A stretch of 64,000 nucleotides of DNA, taken from assembly GCA_937910905.1 (NCBI GenBank), contig CALEPV010000079.1, forward strand, positions 25,924 to 89,923, in the 5' to 3' direction. The position numbers and the translations under genes are program-made. Positions 43,065 through 51,120 of this stretch are shown in pieces. Within the stretch, counting starts at the first letter, position 1. Each line of letters starts with the position of its first letter. The notes under the pieces are model-generated. The model saw only the letters and a list, made by a program, of their open reading frames with translations, was not told the origin of the DNA and did no database searches. The stretch comes from an uncultured Prevotellaceae bacterium (lineage in GTDB: Bacteria > Bacteroidota > Bacteroidia > Bacteroidales > Bacteroidaceae).

Positions 43065-44309
43065 TCACTTCAACAACCTGTCCATCTCATCGAACTCACG
43101 GCCCATGTTCAAGTTCAGGTATATGCGGTACAGCGGCGCCGCCCAGCGGTCGGTGGCATCGGGTTGCAAGCGGCGCACCGTCTCCATCGGCGTACGAGCC
43201 ATCTGATAGAGGCTTCGCAGAACCTCCAGGTCGCGCTGACACTGCGGGTTGGTGATGTCCGTACATGCTGTCCGTGCATAGGCCACAGCCAGGTTGAGTG
43301 CTGCTATACCTTTATTATAATGAGCATCCACGTAGGTGCTGTCCAGCTCGATGCAGCGGTCGCAGGCCACTATCGCCTTGGAGTCCTCGTGCAGCTTGAG
43401 CAGGAACAGGCTGCGTGCATACCAATAGAGCGGCTTCTTCTCATCGACTGTCAGCATAGAGTCGGCCACAGCCAAGCCTGCCTTGAACTGCCCTGTGAGG
43501 GCATAATGGTCCAGCAGACGCGAGAAGAAGAACTCGTGCTGAGGCCATTCGTGCAGGCCTTCGCGCAGGTTGACTATCATCTCCAGAGTGTCACCCTTGG
43601 TCTGATAAGCGCGGCACAGATACTCCTGAATGAACTCCACTTGCTGTCCCTCGGCTCTCTTGGCCAGCGGGCTGTGTCGCACTACGGCATCGGACATCTG
43701 TGCTTCGTGGGCCATGTATGTGGCCAGATATGCCACCTGCGGCATCTGTGGGTCGGTCTTCAGCAGGCTGTCGGCAGCAAACGGCGGCGTGTCTGCCAAG
43801 TGGATATACGTGTCGAAATATCTGAATGCATCGGCCGGCCGGTGGTGCATCAGCTGCCACTTGCCGCCATTCAGCAGGTTCTGACGGTAAGGCTGCAGGT
43901 AGTCGCGGCTGCGACGCAGTTTGACGTGCGGTGTCCGTCCGCGCTCATCGGGCTGCATAGCCACGCTGTCGGCCTGCTCTGACAGTCGGAACATCTCCAG
44001 CAGCGAGGAGAAGAACAGCGCAGTATCGTAGGCCTGGTGCAGGTACAGCTTAGTGTTCTCCTGCAGGTGAATCTGTCTGTGGCACTCGGCTGCCAGACGG
44101 TAGCACTCTGCCCGGTCGCGGTTGGTGGTCTCAACCTTGGCTGCTTCTTCTAGCAGCGCCTTGGCCGTATCGGGCAGTTTCTGCCGCTTCTTGATAGACT
44201 CCTTGGCTGTGCGTATCACGTTGGCACCCTGCACTTCAGCGCATGGCGCAAGCCATAGGCCGGCCAGCAGCACACACAGCAGCATCAATATATGTTTATC
44301 GTGTCTCAT
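43065..44309 (-). CDS. Secreted TPR-repeat protein
   Basis: This 414-residue protein has a signal peptide (ILMLLCVLLAGLWLAPCAEV). The rest is helical, with TPR-like units such as ALLEEAAKVETTNRDRAECYRLAAECHRQ, and later LYWYARSLFLLKLHEDSKAIVACDRCIELDSTYVDAHYNKGIAALNLA, which fits the TPR consensus well. It is the first gene of the kinase operon (13 bases before the kinase), so it may be a periplasmic co-sensor. The ligand is unknown. Confidence 0.75.
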   Translation of the reverse strand: MRHDKHILMLLCVLLAGLWLAPCAEVQGANVIRTAKESIKKRQKLPDTAKALLEEAAKVETTNRDRAECYRLAAECHRQIHLQENTKLYLHQAYDTALFFSSLLEMFRLSEQADSVAMQPDERGRTPHVKLRRSRDYLQPYRQNLLNGGKWQLMHHRPADAFRYFDTYIHLADTPPFAADSLLKTDPQMPQVAYLATYMAHEAQMSDAVVRHSPLAKRAEGQQVEFIQEYLCRAYQTKGDTLEMIVNLREGLHEWPQHEFFFSRLLDHYALTGQFKAGLAVADSMLTVDEKKPLYWYARSLFLLKLHEDSKAIVACDRCIELDSTYVDAHYNKGIAALNLAVAYARTACTDITNPQCQRDLEVLRSLYQMARTPMETVRRLQPDATDRWAAPLYRIYLNLNMGREFDEMDRLLK

Positions 44310-44331
44310 TATCGTTGTGGTACTATTTGCG

Positions 44332-44339
44332 CAAAGTTA
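44332..44339 (-). promoter_or_regulatory. -7 promoter element for the TPR-kinase-regulator operon
   Basis: The minus strand reads TAACTTTG 22 bases upstream of the TPR gene ATG. The palindrome cluster begins about 60 bases farther upstream. Confidence 0.6.
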
Positions 44340-44400
44340 CTGCAACTTTTTCATTCAGCCAGCATCGCAGCCGCAAATCAGATATTATTTAACTTGTTTT

Positions 44401-44466
44401 ACATATGTGTCTAACACGTTAGACTACCCTGTCTAACGCGTTAGACACACCTCACACCGCGGTGTG
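44401..44466. promoter_or_regulatory. Palindrome array in the divergent control region
   Basis: Four palindromes stand in a row: ACATATGT (44401-44408), GTCTAAC-AC-GTTAGAC (44409-44424), GTCTAAC-GC-GTTAGAC (44431-44446) and CACACCGCGGTGTG (44453-44466). The last three begin 22 bases apart, about two helical turns. The middle two share identical 7-bp arms, so they look like a duplicated operator. Confidence 0.7.
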
Positions 44467-44525
44467 CGTACACGCCGTATATATAAAAAAGATTAACGCA
44501 GTGCTACCTTATCAACGAAATGACG

Positions 44526-44533
44526 TATCTTTG
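44526..44533 (+). promoter_or_regulatory. -7 promoter element for the small membrane protein gene
   Basis: TATCTTTG lies 21 bases upstream of the ATG at 44555. Confidence 0.6.
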
Positions 44534-44554
44534 CGCGACTTAAATCCAAGTGGA

Positions 44555-44776
44555 ATGCTGAAGACATTACTATTCACACTCATCGTTGTGGCTGCTGCCG
44601 TGGTGCTGCTGAGCCTGCGACTGCTGCTGAAGAACGATGCTAGAGGCCCGATGCAACACATCGGAGCCAGCAAGGCTATGCGCGAGCGGGACATAGGATG
44701 CGTGGAGAGCATGGACGCACGCGAGCGCTACGAGCGAGCCTATCGCCCTCACGCCAGCGAGAAGAACAGGGCTTAA
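44555..44776 (+). CDS. Small conserved Bacteroidetes membrane protein
   Basis: The predicted protein is 73 residues with one N-terminal membrane helix (LLFTLIVVAAAVVLLSLRLLL). A conserved tail follows, IGASKAMRERDIGCVESMDARERYE, matching a small Bacteroidetes protein usually ending in GIHC-V-S-D-like motifs. The start at 44555 is chosen because it follows the promoter box and gives the conserved N-terminus; an in-frame GTG upstream precedes the promoter. It is probably cotranscribed with the OmpH-like lipoprotein gene. Confidence 0.72.
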   Translation: MLKTLLFTLIVVAAAVVLLSLRLLLKNDARGPMQHIGASKAMRERDIGCVESMDARERYERAYRPHASEKNRA

Positions 44777-44785
44777 TTCAGAATT

Positions 44786-44836
44786 AGCAATTAACAATTG
44801 ACAATTGAGATAGTATCATCAACAATTCACAATTCA
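44786..44836. repeat. AATTG-type repeat upstream of the OmpH-like gene
   Basis: Imperfect copies of CAATTAACAATTGACAATTG and CAATTCACAATTC lie in the 64-base spacer, resembling those at 11308-11362 and 20088-20115. Confidence 0.6.
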
Positions 44837-44840
44837 TATA

Positions 44841-45479
44841 ATGAAAAAACTACTCATCGTCGCCCTGGGTGCAGCCCTGGTGCTGACTGCCTGCAAGGGT
44901 AAGCAGGAAGAGACCCTCGACCCAACCACAGCAACCGAAGTGCCTGAAGGCGGACTGCGCATAGCCTATGTGCAGCTCGACACCTTGATGTCGCAGTACC
45001 AGTTCTACAAGGACAAGGTTGTAGAGCTGAACCGCCACGGAGAGAACGTTCAGAGCACCCTGCAGCAGCGCGCACAGGCCCTACAGCAGAAGGCCGCACA
45101 GTTCCAGCGCAACTACGAGAACAACGTATACACCACCCGCGAGCAGGTGGAGAGCGTGCAGGCAAGCCTGCAGCGCGAACAGCAACAGTTGGCCGAGCTG
45201 GAGCAGCGCCTCCAGCAGGAGCTGTCACTGCAGGCCGACGAGGCACAGCAGGCGCTGCTCGACTCGCTGAACAACTACCTGAAGTTCTACAACGCACAGC
45301 GCAAGTTCGACTACATACTGTCCAACATCGGCAACGCTCCCATACTGCTGGCCAACCCGAAGTATGACATCACTGCCGAAATCGTAGCTGGCCTGAACAA
45401 GCGCTACAAGCCAACTGCCACATCGACTACAGCACCGGCCGACAGCACTACCACCACAACAACCACAGCTGCGCAGTGA
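44841..45479 (+). CDS. OmpH/Skp-like periplasmic lipoprotein
   Basis: This protein of 212 residues has a lipoprotein signal (LGAALVLTACKGKQ). The conserved opening LRIAYVQLDTLMSQYQFYKD is typical of OmpH/Skp, then a long Gln-rich coiled coil (70-150), LLDSLNNYLKFYNAQRKFDYILSN, and a Thr-rich end. Skp-type chaperones hold unfolded outer-membrane proteins; a lipidated variant is common in Bacteroidetes. The stop overlaps the prmA GTG start. Confidence 0.88.
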   Translation: MKKLLIVALGAALVLTACKGKQEETLDPTTATEVPEGGLRIAYVQLDTLMSQYQFYKDKVVELNRHGENVQSTLQQRAQALQQKAAQFQRNYENNVYTTREQVESVQASLQREQQQLAELEQRLQQELSLQADEAQQALLDSLNNYLKFYNAQRKFDYILSNIGNAPILLANPKYDITAEIVAGLNKRYKPTATSTTAPADSTTTTTTTAAQ

Positions 45480-46282
45480 TCTACCTCGAACTACACTTCA
45501 CAATAACCCCATACAGCGAGGCGGCGGCAGACGTGCTGGCCGCCTTGCTCGCTGATGCAGGGTGCGAGACTTTTGTGCCTGAAGACGGCGGACTGGCAGC
45601 CTACGCACAGACCAACGTGTTCGACCGCAAAGCCGTGGACGCTATGATTCAGGAATTCCCGCTCGAAGGCACAGCCATAGCCTACACCGTGCAGCCGGCA
45701 CCCAACCAGAACTGGAACGCCCTGTGGGAGTCCAGCCACGAGTTCCTGCCCATACAGCTACCCAATGGCGACACGGTGGAGATACGGCCCGTGCAGGCTT
45801 TCGGCACAGGCGAGCACCCCACCACACGCATGATGCTGGAAACCATCATGGAGCTGAGCGACAGCCACGTGAAGGACAAGACCATCATCGACGCCGGCTG
45901 CGGCACTGGCATACTGGGCATCACATGCATGAAGCTGGGAGCGGCCCACGTCTATGCCTACGACATCGACGAGTGGAGCGTGCGCAACAGCGAGGACAAC
46001 TATGCCCACAACGGCTTGACTGGCGACATACGTCACGGCGACGCCAGCGCGCTGGCATCAATGCCTGCAGCCCACCTGCTGCTGGCCAACATCAATCGCA
46101 ACATACTGCTGGCCGACCTGCCAGCCTTCGTCAGCTCGCTGCTGCCGCAGGGCATAGTGGCGCTGAGCGGCTTCCTGGCCGATGATGTGCAGATACTGCG
46201 CGAGCGTGCCGAGAGCCTAGGGCTGAACTACATCAGCCACCGCCAGCTGGGCGAGTGGCATCTGCTGCTATACAGGAAATAG
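45476..46282 (+). CDS. prmA: Ribosomal protein L11 methyltransferase
   Basis: This 268-residue enzyme trimethylates L11 with SAM. It starts at GTG, overlapping the previous stop (GTGA). Motifs are the N-terminal domain with NQNWNALWESSHEF, then VQAFGTGEHPTTRMML, the SAM loop IIDAGCGTGILGI, and LLLANINRNILLADLP (the NPPY-like equivalent). Length and motifs are usual. Confidence 0.93.
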   Translation: MIYLELHFTITPYSEAAADVLAALLADAGCETFVPEDGGLAAYAQTNVFDRKAVDAMIQEFPLEGTAIAYTVQPAPNQNWNALWESSHEFLPIQLPNGDTVEIRPVQAFGTGEHPTTRMMLETIMELSDSHVKDKTIIDAGCGTGILGITCMKLGAAHVYAYDIDEWSVRNSEDNYAHNGLTGDIRHGDASALASMPAAHLLLANINRNILLADLPAFVSSLLPQGIVALSGFLADDVQILRERAESLGLNYISHRQLGEWHLLLYRK

Positions 46283-46305
46283 CCTAACATTATATCATCG
46301 AGTAC

Positions 46306-48306
46306 ATGGAACAAGAATCTACTGTCGATTATAGAGTCCTACAGCTCCTCTCGCAGACATACCCCAACGTTGCGGCAGCCTCTACCGAAATCATCAACCT
46401 AGAGGCCATACTGAGCCTGCCCAAGGGCACGGAGCACTTCATGGCCGACATACACGGAGAGTACGAGGCTTTCCTGCACATACTGAAGAATGCATCGGGC
46501 AACATCAAGCGCAAGGTGCGTGAGCTCTACGGCTGCACATTGTCCGACGATGAGATACGCGAGCTGTGCGCTCTGATCTACTACCCGGAGCAGAAGCTGG
46601 AGATAATGAAGGCCAACATGGAGCAACAGGCTGTGGCTACGACTGCACTGGACGAGTTCTACTCCACCACCCTGCTACGGCTGGTGGGCGTGTGCCGCTC
46701 GGTCAGCTCGAAGTACACACGCTCCAAGGTGCGCAAGGCGCTGCCGCGCGAGTTCGCCTACATCATTGAGGAACTGCTGCACGAGGCTAGCAGCGACGAT
46801 GACAAGCAGGCCTACTACCAGCGCATCGTGGAGAGCATCGTGCAGACAGGTCGTGCCGATGCCTTCATCACAGCCCTGGCAGGTGTCATACAGCGTCTAG
46901 CTGTCGACCAGCTGCACATACTGGGCGACATCTACGACCGCGGACCAGGAGCACACATCATCATGGACCGTCTGTGCGAGCACCACAGCTTCGACATACA
47001 ATGGGGCAACCACGATGCTCTGTGGATGGGAGCCGCAGCGGGCAACGACTGCTGCATCTGCAACGTGCTGAGACTGTCGCTGCGCTACGGCAACATGGCC
47101 ACGCTGGAGGACGGATATGGCATCAACCTCGTGCCACTGGCCACCTTCGCTATGGAGACCTATGCCAACGACCCGTGTGACCTGTTCGGACCGCGGCTGG
47201 ACCGCGACGACACCACCCACAACGAGAAGACACGACGCCTCATTGCGCAGATGCACAAGGCCATAAGCATCATACAGTTCAAGCTGGAAGCGCAGATGAT
47301 ACAGCGTCGACCGGAGTGGCAGATGCAGAACCGACTGGTGCTGCAATATATAGACAAGCAGCGCGGGCTGTTCGTAAAAGATGACAAGGAGTACGAGATG
47401 ACCGACACCTTCCTACCCACACTGGACCCAGCACATCCCTACGAGCTCACGGCAGAGGAAGCCGAGCTGGTGCGGCAGCTGCACCACTCGTTCCGGGTGT
47501 CGGAGAAGCTGCAACGCCACATCAAGTGCCTCTTCACCCACGGCTGCATGTATCATATCTGCAACGGCAACCTGCTGTTCCACGCCAGCGTGCCGCTAAA
47601 TGCCGACGGCTCGCTGAAGGCTGTCGACCTCAACGGTCAGAGCTACAGCGGACGCGAGCTGCTGCACCGCATAGGCATGATCATGCGCTCCGCCTTCAAC
47701 CAAGACACCCCGCGCGAACAGAAGCATTTCGCCCGCGACTACTTCTGGTATCTGTGGTGCGGCCCCGACTCACCTCTGTTCGACAAGGACCGCATGGCCA
47801 CCTTCGAGCGCTACTTCCTGAAGGACAAGGACACGCATCAGGAGCGCAAGGGCTATTACTACCTGCTGCGCGACAATGCCGAGGTGGTGGATCGCATACT
47901 CAACGCATTCGGCGTGGAAGGCAAGCACCGCCACATCATCAACGGACATGTGCCCGTACGCGTGGCTGGTGGCGAGAGCCCCATCAAGGCCGATGGCAAG
48001 CTGATGGTCATAGACGGCGGACTGAGCCGCGCCTACCATGAGACCACAGGCATAGCAGGCTATACACTGGTATTCCACAGCCGTGGCTTCGAGCTGATAC
48101 AGCACGAACCATTCACCAGCGCCGAGGAAGCCGTACTGCGAGGCACCGACATTCGCTCATCCAAGCAGATAGTAGAGCTAAGCGGCCACCGATTGCGCGT
48201 ACGCGACACCGACAAAGGACGCGAGTTGCAGTCGCAGATAGCTGAGCTCAAGGAACTGCTCTACGCATACCGCCACGGCATCATCACCGAGCGGAGCAGG
48301 AAATAG
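46306..48306 (+). CDS. fbp: Fructose-1,6-bisphosphatase, class 3
   Basis: This class 3 enzyme of 666 residues hydrolyses fructose-1,6-bisphosphate in gluconeogenesis. Metallophosphatase motifs are HFMADIHGEYEAFLHIL, ILGDIYDRGPGAHIIMDRL and WGNHDALWMGAAAGN. The C-terminal NGHVPVRVAGGESPIKADGKLMVIDGGLSRAYHE is typical for class 3, known from Firmicutes and Bacteroidetes. It follows prmA by 23 bases. Confidence 0.95.
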   Translation: MEQESTVDYRVLQLLSQTYPNVAAASTEIINLEAILSLPKGTEHFMADIHGEYEAFLHILKNASGNIKRKVRELYGCTLSDDEIRELCALIYYPEQKLEIMKANMEQQAVATTALDEFYSTTLLRLVGVCRSVSSKYTRSKVRKALPREFAYIIEELLHEASSDDDKQAYYQRIVESIVQTGRADAFITALAGVIQRLAVDQLHILGDIYDRGPGAHIIMDRLCEHHSFDIQWGNHDALWMGAAAGNDCCICNVLRLSLRYGNMATLEDGYGINLVPLATFAMETYANDPCDLFGPRLDRDDTTHNEKTRRLIAQMHKAISIIQFKLEAQMIQRRPEWQMQNRLVLQYIDKQRGLFVKDDKEYEMTDTFLPTLDPAHPYELTAEEAELVRQLHHSFRVSEKLQRHIKCLFTHGCMYHICNGNLLFHASVPLNADGSLKAVDLNGQSYSGRELLHRIGMIMRSAFNQDTPREQKHFARDYFWYLWCGPDSPLFDKDRMATFERYFLKDKDTHQERKGYYYLLRDNAEVVDRILNAFGVEGKHRHIINGHVPVRVAGGESPIKADGKLMVIDGGLSRAYHETTGIAGYTLVFHSRGFELIQHEPFTSAEEAVLRGTDIRSSKQIVELSGHRLRVRDTDKGRELQSQIAELKELLYAYRHGIITERSRK

Positions 48307-48340
48307 GAAGAACCAAGGATAACCAAACACACACACGACA

Positions 48341-49111
48341 ATGAAAGTAATGGCACTACAGCGACCCCTAGCGTGGGCCGACACACGGGCGAACCTCGCA
48401 ATGTTCGAGGAAGCCATCATGCAGCACAAGGGCGAAGGCATAGACGTGATAGTGCTGCCAGAGATGTTCAACACAGGCTTCATCATGGAGCCAGCAGGCA
48501 CCGTGGACAATGGCACCGAGGTGCTCACATGGATGCAGCGCATGGCTGCTGCCACCGATGCCGCCATCACAGGCAGCACACCTGTGCAGACAGACATCAC
48601 CACCTTCCGCAACCGTCTGTACTTTGTACAGCCCAACGGCACATACACCATCTACGACAAGCGCCACCTGTTCCGCTACGGCGGCGAAGGCGATGTCTAC
48701 ACGCCTGGCAACAAGCGTGTGATAGTGGAGTTCCGCGGATTCCGCTTCCTGCTGCTTGTGTGCTACGACCTGCGCTATCCCATCTGGGCACGCTGCCTAG
48801 ACGACTACGATGTGCTAATCTACTCGGCCAACTGGCCTGTGAACCGCCAACTGTCGTGGGACATACTGATACGTGCACGTGCCATTGAGAACCAATGCTA
48901 CGTCATAGCCGCCAACCGCTGCGGCATCGACCCGCGATGCACCTACAAGGGCATGTCGGCCATCATCGACTTCTACGGTGAAACCATGTGCGAAGCCGAG
49001 CCACATGCCAATGCCGACCTCATCGCCGAATTCGACCTGGCACGGCTCAACCATTACCGCGAGAAGTTCCCCATGATGGCCGACCAGGACAAGTTCCAGC
49101 TACTCAGCTGA
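48341..49111 (+). CDS. Nitrilase-superfamily amidohydrolase (omega-amidase/YafV type)
   Basis: The predicted protein is 256 residues. The catalytic triad is visible: Glu in VIVLPEMFNTGF, Lys in YDKRHLFRYGGE and Cys in LLVCYDLRYPIW. YSANWPVNRQLSWDILIRARAIENQCYVIAANRCG also fits the omega-amidase branch, which hydrolyses alpha-ketoglutaramate and similar amides. Substrate is inferred from family. Its end is 12 bases from the converging cbiB stop. Confidence 0.88.
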   Translation: MKVMALQRPLAWADTRANLAMFEEAIMQHKGEGIDVIVLPEMFNTGFIMEPAGTVDNGTEVLTWMQRMAAATDAAITGSTPVQTDITTFRNRLYFVQPNGTYTIYDKRHLFRYGGEGDVYTPGNKRVIVEFRGFRFLLLVCYDLRYPIWARCLDDYDVLIYSANWPVNRQLSWDILIRARAIENQCYVIAANRCGIDPRCTYKGMSAIIDFYGETMCEAEPHANADLIAEFDLARLNHYREKFPMMADQDKFQLLS

Positions 49112-49123
49112 CAGCTCACTGCC

Positions 49124-50113
49124 CTACAGCAGCCAGCTTATAGCCGCGGCCATGATGACAGCCATCAGCTCGGCAACAAAGCACGTGCGCACCGAGGTGT
49201 GCATGTCGTCGGTTGTCAGCTGACGGCCATTGTGCCCTATGTAGGGCTTCTCCACCACCTGCCCAAAGTACATGTGCGTGCCTCCGAACTGACAGCTCAA
49301 CACAGCTGCCAGAGCGGCCTCGGGCCATCCGCTGTTGGGCGATGCATGACAGCCCCCATAGCGCCACACGAACCTGATGAGGCTGGTCAGCTTAGGCACC
49401 TTAGCACCTGTGCGCAGTCCAAACAGTGTGCTACAATGGCCGTATATCCATCCCGACAACACTATCAGCGCGGCTGTGAGGCGTGCCGGAATGAAGTTCA
49501 GCACATCGTCTGTCCGTGCCGCCCAGCAGCCGAAGTCTCTGTAGCGGTCGTTGCGGTAGCCTATCATCGAGTCCAGCGTGTTGGCCATCTTGTATGCCAT
49601 CATGCCCGGCACACCAAGCAGTGATAGCCAGAACAGAGGTGCAATGACACCGTCAGACAGATTCTCTGCCAACGTCTCAAGAGCAGCTGTGCGCACCTCG
49701 TGGGCTGTGAGCTGTGTGGTGTCGCGCCCCACGATGCGAGCCACCTGCCTGCGCCCGTCGTCCAGTCCTCGCTCCAGTGCCACAAACACCTGTCGCACCT
49801 CGCTGCGCAATGTGCATCCGGCCAGACAGAAGAATATGACGACGGCCGAGACCGCACCCGCCAGTATGTCGCTACCATCCCACGGCACGGCACTGAGCAG
49901 ACGCAGCACCAACCACGTCAGGGCATAGGTCATACAGATGCTGCCCACCGCCAGCAGCGCACCTTTCAGCCTTCGGTGCGAGCCTCTGTTGAGCCGTTTC
50001 TCATTGAAGGCTATCCAGCGACCGAAACCCACTACCGGGTGTGGCAGCCACGATGGGTCGCCAAGACAGAGGTCGGCTATCCACCCTGCGAGCAGCGCAT
50101 AGTTCATAGGCAT
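49124..50113 (-). CDS. cbiB: Adenosylcobinamide-phosphate synthase
   Basis: The predicted protein is 329 residues with several membrane helices. It starts MNYALLAGWIADLCLGDPSWLPHPV, then GFGRWIAFNEKRLN, and has LAENLSDGVIAPLFWLSLLGVPGMMAYKMANTLDSM and the C-terminal PNSGWPEAALAAVLSCQFGG. CbiB joins aminopropanol (or its phosphate) to adenosylcobyric acid. It is the last gene of the cobalamin operon and overlaps the CobD gene by ten bases. Confidence 0.95.
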   Translation of the reverse strand: MPMNYALLAGWIADLCLGDPSWLPHPVVGFGRWIAFNEKRLNRGSHRRLKGALLAVGSICMTYALTWLVLRLLSAVPWDGSDILAGAVSAVVIFFCLAGCTLRSEVRQVFVALERGLDDGRRQVARIVGRDTTQLTAHEVRTAALETLAENLSDGVIAPLFWLSLLGVPGMMAYKMANTLDSMIGYRNDRYRDFGCWAARTDDVLNFIPARLTAALIVLSGWIYGHCSTLFGLRTGAKVPKLTSLIRFVWRYGGCHASPNSGWPEAALAAVLSCQFGGTHMYFGQVVEKPYIGHNGRQLTTDDMHTSVRTCFVAELMAVIMAAAISWLL

Positions 50114-51120
50114 AAGTACTGTGTTATGGCGTTGACCAGTATGTCATTCTCCTCAGGCAGCCCTACAGCGATGCGGAAGTGTTCGCGAGTGAGCCCCACG
50201 AAGTTGGACGCATCGCGTATCAGTATGCCCTGCGTTGTGGCAAGCCACTCTTTGAGCTCAGCTGCCGTACCACGTCTGAGCCTGCACAGCAGTATGTGTG
50301 TGTCCGAGCTATGGCAGTCTATCAAGCCCGTAGCTTGCAACATGCCGGCCACGCGTGCCCGCTCGCTCAGCAACCGCCCTACAGGGATGGCATACGCGTC
50401 GCTATGTGTCACAAGCCACGACCCGGCCCTCTGAGCCAACGTGTTGACGCTCCAAGGCATCTGTCGCTGTCGCAGCGGCCTAAGCTGCTCTTCGCCCCCC
50501 GTAACATAGCCTATGCGCAATCCTGGCACAGCATACTGCTTGGTCATGGAGTGCAGCATCAGCACATTGGGCTCGCCCGCAGCGTCGGTCGCCGACAGCA
50601 GCGGCACGTTGGTGAAGGGGGCATAGGATGCATCCACAACGAACAGCGTCCGTCGGTGCGACCGTATGGCCTGCAGCAGCGCATCGCGCCCTGTGACAGT
50701 GCCGGTGGGGTTGTTGGGATTGCATATCCACACCATGCTCGCCGACGATGGTATGTCGTCCAGCCCTCCGATATATATCACCCTCAGACCATTGATGCAG
50801 CAAGCATCAGCATACTCGCTGAACGTAGGTGCCACCACAGCTGCTACGCTGTCGTTGCCGGTCTGCGCTTGGGCTGCAAGGTAAATAGCTTCGGTAGCAC
50901 CGTTGGTGACCATCACCTGGCACGGTTGCAAGCCGAGCGTTGCTGCCAGCTGCTGCTCCAACGTGTGCGACGAGGGCTCAGGATAGTGCCCCAGATGTGG
51001 CAGCTGCTCTGCCAGATAGGCTGTCAGAGCCGAGCTGTCGTGGCCCGCATATACGTTAGAACTGAAGTTCAGCCGTATGTCGGAGTAATCGTGTATGTCG
51101 TCGCCGTGGCCTCGTGTCAT
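50104..51120 (-). CDS. cobD: Threonine-phosphate decarboxylase (PLP-dependent)
   Basis: From the ATG at 51120 (MTRGHGDDIHDYSDIRLNFSSN) the protein is 338 residues. It is an aminotransferase class I/II fold related to HisC: LVTNGATEAIYLAAQAQ-like segment, VWICNPNNPTGTV, and the PLP lysine in LHSMTKQYAVPGLRIGYV. In cobalamin clusters this subfamily makes aminopropanol phosphate from L-threonine phosphate. A longer in-frame start would reach into the cobyric acid synthase gene and is rejected. The start overlaps the cbiP stop (ATGA). Confidence 0.9.
   Translation of the reverse strand: MTRGHGDDIHDYSDIRLNFSSNVYAGHDSSALTAYLAEQLPHLGHYPEPSSHTLEQQLAATLGLQPCQVMVTNGATEAIYLAAQAQTGNDSVAAVVAPTFSEYADACCINGLRVIYIGGLDDIPSSASMVWICNPNNPTGTVTGRDALLQAIRSHRRTLFVVDASYAPFTNVPLLSATDAAGEPNVLMLHSMTKQYAVPGLRIGYVTGGEEQLRPLRQRQMPWSVNTLAQRAGSWLVTHSDAYAIPVGRLLSERARVAGMLQATGLIDCHSSDTHILLCRLRRGTAAELKEWLATTQGILIRDASNFVGLTREHFRIAVGLPEENDILVNAITQYLCL

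Noticed and set aside
42951..43982. Plus-strand open frame of 343 codons across the TPR gene and kinase start
   Set aside because: Antisense to two supported genes, no recognizable domain, and it begins within the hairpin repeat.
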